10,043 bases of DNA from an uncultured Candidatus Saccharibacteria bacterium (GTDB lineage Bacteria > Patescibacteriota > Saccharimonadia > Saccharimonadales > Saccharimonadaceae), in assembly GCA_937919305.1 (NCBI GenBank), contig CALFQW010000151.1, positions 1 through 10,043 of the forward strand, written 5' to 3'. Below, one piece after another: positions 5,733 to 10,043 of the stretch (positions are counted from its first letter, which is position 1; each line of letters opens with the position of its first letter). A program made the translations under genes and the position numbers. Below the pieces are notes generated by a model. The model did no database searches. It worked only from the letters and a program-made list of their open reading frames with translations, and had not been told where the DNA came from.

Positions 5733-6215
5733 ATGGCAGAGCGAGCACAACCTCACGAACCTAAACCAGGGGTATTCGAGCTGTCAGATTGGCGTGAAGC
5801 CCAGGAGCAGTCTGAGGCAGCAGAAACGAGGACCGAACAGGTCGATGCGTTCATGACCCATCTATGCGAGCCACCACACGCTCTATCTCCTTCTGACGTG
5901 ATAGCTGGATACATATCACGTTCCGTTCGAGAAAACGAAACTCTGGCTTCCGTCAAAGAAGCTGGCTCAGACCATTTTACGGATGACGATAGTTTTCAGA
6001 GACTCCAAGATGATGATACTGTTTTTCGGCTGCTAGTTATCACACTCAAGAACACTCGCGACCGGACAGACATACCTGATGCACGCAAAGCACTACGTGA
6101 CCTTCTCGAACTACGGGCAGGATCACATGACCTCGACACAGGGCTTCCCGATGAAGCTTGGACGAAAGTCATCGAACGACTTCTTGGTCATACTTTTGCC
6201 TCAACTTCTGACTAA
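5733..6215 (+). CDS. Hypothetical acidic helical protein, 160 residues
   Basis: Starts at ATG 5733 with TAAGGAG 11 bases upstream and a possible TACAAT -10 at 5706. The sequence is hydrophilic and acidic with many Asp, Glu and Arg residues. There is a disordered-looking N-terminus (residues 1-35, Glu/Gln/Ala-rich) and then helices, including FRLLVITLKNT, DARKALRDLLEL and DEAWTKVIERLLGHTF. There are no membrane helices or signal peptide, and I recognise no family. It is probably cytoplasmic. It is convergent with the CoaB-like gene, with only four bases between their stop codons and no terminator between them. Start and frame are well supported by codon pattern and ribosome binding site; the function is unknown. 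Confidence 0.75.
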   Translation: MAERAQPHEPKPGVFELSDWREAQEQSEAAETRTEQVDAFMTHLCEPPHALSPSDVIAGYISRSVRENETLASVKEAGSDHFTDDDSFQRLQDDDTVFRLLVITLKNTRDRTDIPDARKALRDLLELRAGSHDLDTGLPDEAWTKVIERLLGHTFASTSD

Positions 6216-6219
6216 AAAC

Positions 6220-6972
6220 TCACTCCCAATCACCAAGATACTGCTCTGGCCTAATGTAGTGCATAGGCTCCGGATACGTATCTGGTCCTGCATCTTTCTT
6301 TATCGTTACATCAGCTGCATCTGCCGCCAGCTCAACTAACGCTCGTACTACCTCTTCACGATCAGTTGTCTTGTGATGCATAGCGCCGCCCACCGTCAAG
6401 ACCATGTTTAGTCTCGTAATAGTGTCGTTTGCCAGAACAACATCCAGGTCATTCTCTTCCATGAGGCGAGCTGCCAAATCGTACTGCTCACCCGGTGTTC
6501 TGTCTGTCGTCGTCTTGCATGCGACCGCCATGATGTCCTTACGCGGTTCTGTGCCGTTGACCCCAATCTTTTTGAGTAGTGCAACTATCTTTGGACTAGG
6601 GCAGAGATCTACGTGCAAGTCGTCATCTCGAGATGAGAGGCGTTCACCATGTAGGCTTCCTGCAACTCCACCAACGCTACCACGAAAGTCACACACCGCG
6701 GGAGTCCAGAACACTATCTTTGTCGCAGCGTCGCCAACGATACGTGCTGCCAACGCAGCGAGATCATCGCTCGTCTCTATGCTGCTACTAGCATCAGCCA
6801 TCCTCGTCAGATGCAGCTCAGTTTCCATGCTCGGGATTTCTGCGGTGGTCATATCAGCGATCTTACGAGCAGTTGCCCCGTAGGCACGTGCAGATAGTGC
6901 GAGATGCTCCCTAATAGGCTCTATCGTCCCACCACCAACGACGTGGATTTTTTGCAGTGCTATTTCTGACAT
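6220..6972 (-). CDS. coaB: Stand-alone phosphopantothenate-cysteine ligase (CoaB-like, DFP family)
   Basis: The 250-residue protein matches the DNA/pantothenate flavoprotein (DFP) domain of CoaB. A nucleotide-binding start HVVGGGTIEPI (10-20) is followed by ARAYGATARKIAD, then FWTPAVCDFRGS (88-99, in the place of the family's AAVADYRP). HVDLCPSPKIVALLKK (120-135) corresponds to the L-x-P-T-P-D-I-L block, AVACKTT (149-155) to the GFKAE block, and VVLANDTI (178-185) to the V-x-N block. In other bacteria this domain joins cysteine to 4'-phosphopantothenate using a nucleoside triphosphate, in coenzyme A synthesis. The CoaC decarboxylase half is absent and no coaC neighbour is seen. The start is firm: AAGGAG lies six bases before ATG. 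It is divergent from the TrmB-like regulator. Diverged motifs leave a different DFP-family substrate possible. Confidence 0.82.
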   Translation of the reverse strand: MSEIALQKIHVVGGGTIEPIREHLALSARAYGATARKIADMTTAEIPSMETELHLTRMADASSSIETSDDLAALAARIVGDAATKIVFWTPAVCDFRGSVGGVAGSLHGERLSSRDDDLHVDLCPSPKIVALLKKIGVNGTEPRKDIMAVACKTTTDRTPGEQYDLAARLMEENDLDVVLANDTITRLNMVLTVGGAMHHKTTDREEVVRALVELAADAADVTIKKDAGPDTYPEPMHYIRPEQYLGDWE

Positions 6973-7067
6973 ACTATTCTCCTTGTTTACTCATTCAGTC
7001 TCCTCGAATACAGAGATAATTGCAGCAGTATCAAATATAAAGTATGTATTTAATATTAATTTACAGA

Positions 7068-7073
7068 TATAGT
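7068..7073 (+). promoter_or_regulatory. -10 box giving a leaderless TrmB-like mRNA
   Basis: TATAGT ends six bases before ATG 7080, so the transcript would begin at or beside the start codon. No Shine-Dalgarno sequence precedes this ATG. No consensus -35 is visible at 16-18 bases upstream. The 107-base divergent region also holds the CoaB-like gene's ribosome binding site and probably its promoter. Confidence 0.4.
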
Positions 7074-7079
7074 TTAGAT

Positions 7080-7820
7080 ATGAATAATATATCTAATGAT
7101 GTGTACCGAGAGCTCGATCTACCAAGATATGTCATATCACTCTATGAAGCGCTACCGGATACGCCAGAAACCAGTGAAGCAATCAGGAGATATACAAAGC
7201 TGCCTAGGGCGTCTGTAGTAGCGGGTTTATCTCAACTGAACGAAGTAGGGCTCGTCAAGCGCAAACCGCTCAACAAAAAGTCATACACCTACACAAAAGT
7301 TGGACTCCGCGGTACTATACCCTACATCGCAGCTAAAAACAGACGGTTGTCTGAGATGATAGAGATGATCCCAGGCAGCGCCGCCCACACGGATGACTTT
7401 GATATCACGCTAGCTACTACGGAGTCCGAGATAATACAGCTTTTCGACCGCGCACTCTACTGCTCATCACGAACATGGTATATCGCATCACCTCAAGAGA
7501 ACATACTCACAACGCTTCCCGAACCATATCAAAAAAGCTTCAAAAAAATCAGAAAGGAGCGGCAGATACAGAGCTATAGCATCTGGAACTCTCGACCACC
7601 CACGAAGTCGCTCAGCTTACTCGATAGATTTATGCGCCAGCCAAGACAAATCAATATCGACTATGACAGGGAACTAAAATCACTATGTCTCGCATTCGAC
7701 GACTATGTACTGTTTGCATCTCATAACCAAGCAGTCTTGATACAAAATGCATCTCTCGCAGGGACCATCAAAGCCATTTTCAAGCTGGGCTATGATTCGC
7801 TTGATCCACTCAGAAACTAA
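7080..7820 (+). CDS. TrmB-like winged-helix transcriptional regulator
   Basis: The protein has 246 residues from ATG 7080. An in-frame ATG at 7044 would add 12 hydrophobic residues, but it precedes the -10 box and has no ribosome binding site. Residues 8-75 form a winged helix of the TrmB type: LPRYVISLYEAL, then SEAIRRYTKLPRASVVAGLSQLNEVGLVKRK, with the wing at KSYTYTKV. The remaining part (about 76-246, ESEIIQLFDRALYCSSRTWYIASPQENIL through GTIKAIFKLGYDSL) resembles the PLD-like effector half of bacterial TrmB proteins, without visible catalytic motifs. It probably binds DNA as a dimer in response to a small ligand or partner. It is divergent from the CoaB-like gene, so that gene or itself is a likely target. 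Its stop overlaps that of the ABC-F gene. Confidence 0.8.
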   Translation: MNNISNDVYRELDLPRYVISLYEALPDTPETSEAIRRYTKLPRASVVAGLSQLNEVGLVKRKPLNKKSYTYTKVGLRGTIPYIAAKNRRLSEMIEMIPGSAAHTDDFDITLATTESEIIQLFDRALYCSSRTWYIASPQENILTTLPEPYQKSFKKIRKERQIQSYSIWNSRPPTKSLSLLDRFMRQPRQINIDYDRELKSLCLAFDDYVLFASHNQAVLIQNASLAGTIKAIFKLGYDSLDPLRN

Positions 7821-9463
7821 ATAGCTGTAGAGCCGACTTGCACTACCTCACCGCCAAGAGATCTTTGAAAGTAACTATCGTGGCTAACGTACAGTACCGC
7901 TCCTCCGTATGCACTGAGTGCATTTTCAAGCTCCTCGATGCTCGGGAGATCGAGGTGGTTTGTTGGTTCATCGAGTATCAAAAGCTGTGGATCGTTCGCA
8001 AGCATGGCGATGATCTGAAGACGTGCTTTTTGACCACCGCTTAGCTGAGCAACGGGCACTTTCGCATCTCCATCACTGAAGAGATAATCATTGAGCAAGC
8101 TACGCACTTTCGTCGTCGTGATCGATAAGTCGCGGTCCAGATACACTCGCTCTATCGCATCTTCTAGAGATAAGGAGAAGTATTCCTTTGAGCTCTCTTG
8201 TTCATATATCCCAACTCTTGTCTTGCTATCGAGCTCCAGCTCACCGGCGAAATACTTCGGCTCTCTTGACCCAAGCAGCGCCTTGATGATCGTCGTCTTA
8301 CCAGCACCGTTACGTCCACGCAACTCGACTGACTCTCCTTCTCGAAGATCGATAGAAATACCATCGAACAACGGTGTATCGTAACCGAGCGACAGCGTGC
8401 TTGCCTTGACGAGGACGTGTTTCGAGCGGTTCTCATCGCTCTTCATGTTCATCCGAATATTACGGGCTTTGAACTTCTCGTACTGGTTTGCGACTTTGTA
8501 GTTAAGTCCCTCGACAGATTCTTTGTCGATCCAAAATGTTGGCTTTTCTTTTGCTTGAAGTTCTGCAAGCTCAGCTCGAGAAGTCGTCTCCAGACGTTTA
8601 AACTTCTGTATTGTCGCAGGGTTCCGTGCCTTTTCCTTGAGCCGTTGATAGTCTATAACTTTTTGCTTTAGATTTGTGATGCGCCGCTCGATGAGCTGAA
8701 ATTCATTCATCTGCGAGCCAGTACTGACTGCGTTCTGCCGCAAATAAGCATCATAATTACCCTTGAAGCTCTGTGATGTTCCGTCTTTTATCTCAATGAT
8801 CCGATCAACATGTGCGAGCACATCTCTATCATGCGTCACGACCAGCATCGCCTCACGAGCAGCTTTCATCCAGTCAACGAACTGCTGCTTTGCGACATAA
8901 TCCATGTGGTTTGTTGGCTCATCAACGAGCGCCAAGTGCGCGTCACTATGCATGACCTTTATCACCTCAACGAGTCGTTTCTGCCCACCGCTTAGTGTTC
9001 GAAATGGTCGATGCGCTACGCCACTCAGCTGGAACGTATCCAGCTCACGCTCTATCTGTTCTTCTATCCTGTAAAATCCCTTATCCTCAAATCGCTGCAA
9101 CGCCTCTGTATAAGCCGTGATCATCTGCATATCATCGCCCATAGTATCCGGATATGTCTCGATGATATGGCTCAAGCCACCATACTCGGGTAGCCCCTGT
9201 AGGACGTATTGCAGTACAGTCGTATCATCGGGTATCTCACCGTGTTCCTGTGCCGTCGCGACAACACTCACACCACGTCGATATATGATGTCACCCTCGA
9301 AGTCCGTGTCGGTTCCTGCCAATATGTGAAACAGGGTAGATTTACCAACGCCATTGCGACCAACGATACCGATCTTCTCGCCATTATCGATGGAAAATCG
9401 AATATTCTTGTAGAGATTCTTGGGGCCAAATGACTTTTCAGTGATCGTAATATCTGCAACCAT
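7817..9463 (-). CDS. ABC-F family ATPase (ribosome-associated type)
   Basis: The protein has 548 residues from ATG 9463. The open frame reaches 9568, but the extra residues do not match the family and cross another gene's promoter. It has two ATPase domains without membrane segments. First domain: Walker A GRNGVGKS (35-42), LSGGQ (157-161), Walker B LALVDEP with Glu182, His210. Second: GRNGAGKT (383-390), LSGGQ (474-478), LLILDEP with Glu499, His528. Both domains keep the TNH-D tail after Walker B. Between them lies a charged helical linker (about 240-345) that in ABC-F proteins reaches toward the ribosomal P site. Members act in translation (EttA, Uup) or protect ribosomes from antibiotics; which applies here cannot be told. 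The stop overlaps the TrmB-like gene's stop by two bases, with no terminator between. Confidence 0.93.
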   Translation of the reverse strand: MVADITITEKSFGPKNLYKNIRFSIDNGEKIGIVGRNGVGKSTLFHILAGTDTDFEGDIIYRRGVSVVATAQEHGEIPDDTTVLQYVLQGLPEYGGLSHIIETYPDTMGDDMQMITAYTEALQRFEDKGFYRIEEQIERELDTFQLSGVAHRPFRTLSGGQKRLVEVIKVMHSDAHLALVDEPTNHMDYVAKQQFVDWMKAAREAMLVVTHDRDVLAHVDRIIEIKDGTSQSFKGNYDAYLRQNAVSTGSQMNEFQLIERRITNLKQKVIDYQRLKEKARNPATIQKFKRLETTSRAELAELQAKEKPTFWIDKESVEGLNYKVANQYEKFKARNIRMNMKSDENRSKHVLVKASTLSLGYDTPLFDGISIDLREGESVELRGRNGAGKTTIIKALLGSREPKYFAGELELDSKTRVGIYEQESSKEYFSLSLEDAIERVYLDRDLSITTTKVRSLLNDYLFSDGDAKVPVAQLSGGQKARLQIIAMLANDPQLLILDEPTNHLDLPSIEELENALSAYGGAVLYVSHDSYFQRSLGGEVVQVGSTAI

Positions 9464-9472
9464 AACTGGACT

Positions 9473-9478
9473 ATTGTA
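9473..9478 (-). promoter_or_regulatory. Extended -10 box of the ABC-F gene
   Basis: On the - strand TACAAT preceded by TGT makes an extended -10 element ending nine bases before ATG 9463. The predicted leader is only two or three bases and there is no Shine-Dalgarno sequence. The -35 region is not convincing. Confidence 0.45.
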
Positions 9479-9503
9479 ACAGAGGTGATGTGTGGCGTAA
9501 CCA

Positions 9504-9532
9504 TTGACCAATAGATAATAATATGCTATTAT
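9504..9532 (+). promoter_or_regulatory. Promoter with extended -10
   Basis: TTGACC (9504-9509), a 17-base spacer and TATTAT (9527-9532) preceded by TGC (extended -10) match a housekeeping sigma-70-type promoter. It drives the 79-residue gene at 9580 with a leader of about 40 bases containing a strong ribosome binding site. Confidence 0.75.
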
Positions 9533-9579
9533 ATATCTATGTCGCTCATCCGATAAGCGATCGAACAAGAGGAGTTAGC

Positions 9580-9819
9580 ATGGCATTCGAAGGCATCCCG
9601 GACAACGTCACCGACGAGTTCCTGGAAGACGCGATCATTGCGGCACAAGGTGAGCGCAACCGAGCGCTCAACGCCTGTCGCAAGTCTTTTGACAACCCGA
9701 CGGAGAAGCTGGCGTACGCCCAAGAGGCGGTGGCGATCGGCATGTACATCGACGACTGCCGACGAATCCTCCGAGACAGGAGGGCGCAGAAGGGCTTACA
9801 GCTCATCGATCAGTCGTAG
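9580..9819 (+). CDS. Hypothetical small helical protein, 79 residues
   Basis: ATG 9580 is preceded by AAGAGGAG with a five-base spacer and by a strong extended -10 promoter, so high expression is likely. Codon use is richer in G and C at third positions than in the recombinase region, also consistent with high expression. The protein begins MAFEGIPDNVTDEFLED and is charged and all-helical in character: EDAIIAAQGERNRALNAC, EKLAYAQEAVAIGMYIDDCRRILRDRR. It has two Cys residues (33 and 60) and no signal peptide or membrane helix. I do not recognise a family. It ends in a hairpin-rich 3' region with terminator features and stands alone as a single-gene unit. Confidence 0.75.
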   Translation: MAFEGIPDNVTDEFLEDAIIAAQGERNRALNACRKSFDNPTEKLAYAQEAVAIGMYIDDCRRILRDRRAQKGLQLIDQS

Positions 9820-9829
9820 ACCCTCCACG

Positions 9830-9914
9830 GGCTCAAAAGGGCCGCATGAAACAGGTTCGCTTGAGACGACATCGTCTTCAGCTAGAGCCGTTTCTTGCGG
9901 CCTGTTTCATTTTA
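9830..9914 (+). terminator. Complex terminator with competing stems
   Basis: ATGAAACAGG (9846-9855) pairs perfectly over 10 bases with CCTGTTTCAT (9901-9910), followed by TTTTAT, the form of an intrinsic terminator with a long loop. Inside the loop AGACG/CGTCT (9864-9868 and 9873-9877) forms a small hairpin. GGCCGCA (9840-9846) pairs with TGCGGCC (9896-9902), and this pairing crosses the terminator stem. GGCTC (9830-9834) can also pair with GAGCC (9885-9889). It terminates the 79-residue gene's transcript; the alternative pairings resemble an attenuator. Confidence 0.6.
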
Positions 9915-9927
9915 TGTATAAAAAGTA

Positions 9928-9956
9928 TTGACAAATTGATAATGACGTGATAATAT
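9928..9956 (+). promoter_or_regulatory. Near-consensus strong promoter
   Basis: TTGACA (9928-9933), a 17-base spacer and TAATAT (9951-9956) give the best sigma-70-type promoter in the window, right after the terminator. Transcription should begin near 9963 and run to the right out of the window. Confidence 0.8.
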
Positions 9957-9962
9957 ATTAAA

Positions 9963-10043
9963 TACACTAGGTTTGGGGGCACCCTGCCGGATGGAATATT
10001 CACCTTCCGGTAGCGTACACTGGGATCGAATGTGAGTATTTTG
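9963..10043 (+). ncRNA. Structured RNA or 5' leader, truncated by window edge
   Basis: The 80 bases downstream of the strong promoter hold no convincing start codon: ATG 10030 is followed at once by TGA, and a GTG at 10032 lacks a ribosome binding site. A stable hairpin pairs CTGCCGGA (9984-9991) with TCCGGTAG (10006-10013), one G-U pair included, around a 14-base loop. A G-rich stretch (GGGGGCACCC) precedes it. I cannot match it to tmRNA, RNase P, SRP, 6S or a known riboswitch from this portion. It is either the 5' end of a non-coding RNA or the leader of a gene beyond the edge. Confidence 0.4.

Noticed and set aside
6404..6883. Long + strand frame of 159 codons
   Set aside because: It is the antisense shadow of the CoaB-like gene, with Ser/Arg/Ala-rich low-information sequence and no ribosome binding site.
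9464..9568. N-terminal extension of the ABC-F protein
   Set aside because: ABC-F proteins begin close to the first strand before Walker A. The extension crosses the promoter of the divergent 79-residue gene and its own -10 box.
10030..10043. Start of a gene at the right edge
   Set aside because: ATG is followed at once by TGA. The GTG at 10032 has no ribosome binding site, and too little sequence remains.
1..10043. CRISPR array, insertion sequence ends or alternative genetic code
   Set aside because: No regularly spaced repeats, no transposase or terminal inverted repeats, and TGA serves as a normal stop (for example at 5640-5642 and for the CoaB-like gene).

Overview
The window looks like a compact, moderate-GC bacterial genome, most likely a Patescibacteria (CPR) lineage such as Saccharibacteria. 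This is inferred from gene style, not from a marker gene. The cues are short intergenic gaps, many small lineage-specific proteins, a stand-alone CoaB-like protein, a TrmB-like regulator, an ABC-F ATPase, a large serine recombinase, and a mix of Shine-Dalgarno starts and apparently leaderless starts. TGA behaves as a normal stop codon. No rRNA, recognisable tRNA or CRISPR array was seen.

Left edge (1-480): two unrelated broken genes meet head-on at about 316-330. A CpdA-like metallophosphoesterase fragment lies on the + strand. The N-terminus of a cytochrome bd oxidase subunit I lies on the - strand. The switch is abrupt and both frames are plausible across about 15 shared bases, so this is either an assembly chimera or a real illegitimate-recombination junction.

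Region 480-2833 (- strand) is a tight five-gene operon of extracytoplasmic redox or metal-type proteins. In order of transcription it holds a membrane-anchored protein with three HxH motifs, a two-helix protein with a CxxxCxxHxxH cluster, a DsbA-like thiol oxidoreductase with a CEAC site, a DUF305-like anchored protein that has lost its His-His pair, and cydA (cut by the junction). The likely theme is assembly or protection of a surface respiratory oxidase, or copper/haem handling.

Region 2993-5642 (+ strand) is a three-gene recombination cassette: a protein with a possible winged helix, a 60-residue acidic protein, and a large serine recombinase. The recombinase frame runs past its natural-looking end and over a small antisense gene (5394-5609) that has its own good ribosome binding site. 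This looks like an integration junction where the recombinase acquired a host-derived tail and truncated the host gene.

Region 5733-9568 is chromosomal-looking: an unrecognised 160-residue protein (+), a CoaB-like phosphopantothenate-cysteine ligase (-), a divergent TrmB-like regulator (+), and an ABC-F ATPase (-) whose stop codon overlaps the regulator's stop codon.

Region 9504-10043 holds a well-defined extended -10 promoter driving a 79-residue protein, a complex hairpin/terminator with competing pairings, then a near-consensus promoter (TTGACA, 17 bp, TAATAT) driving a structured RNA or leader that runs off the right edge.
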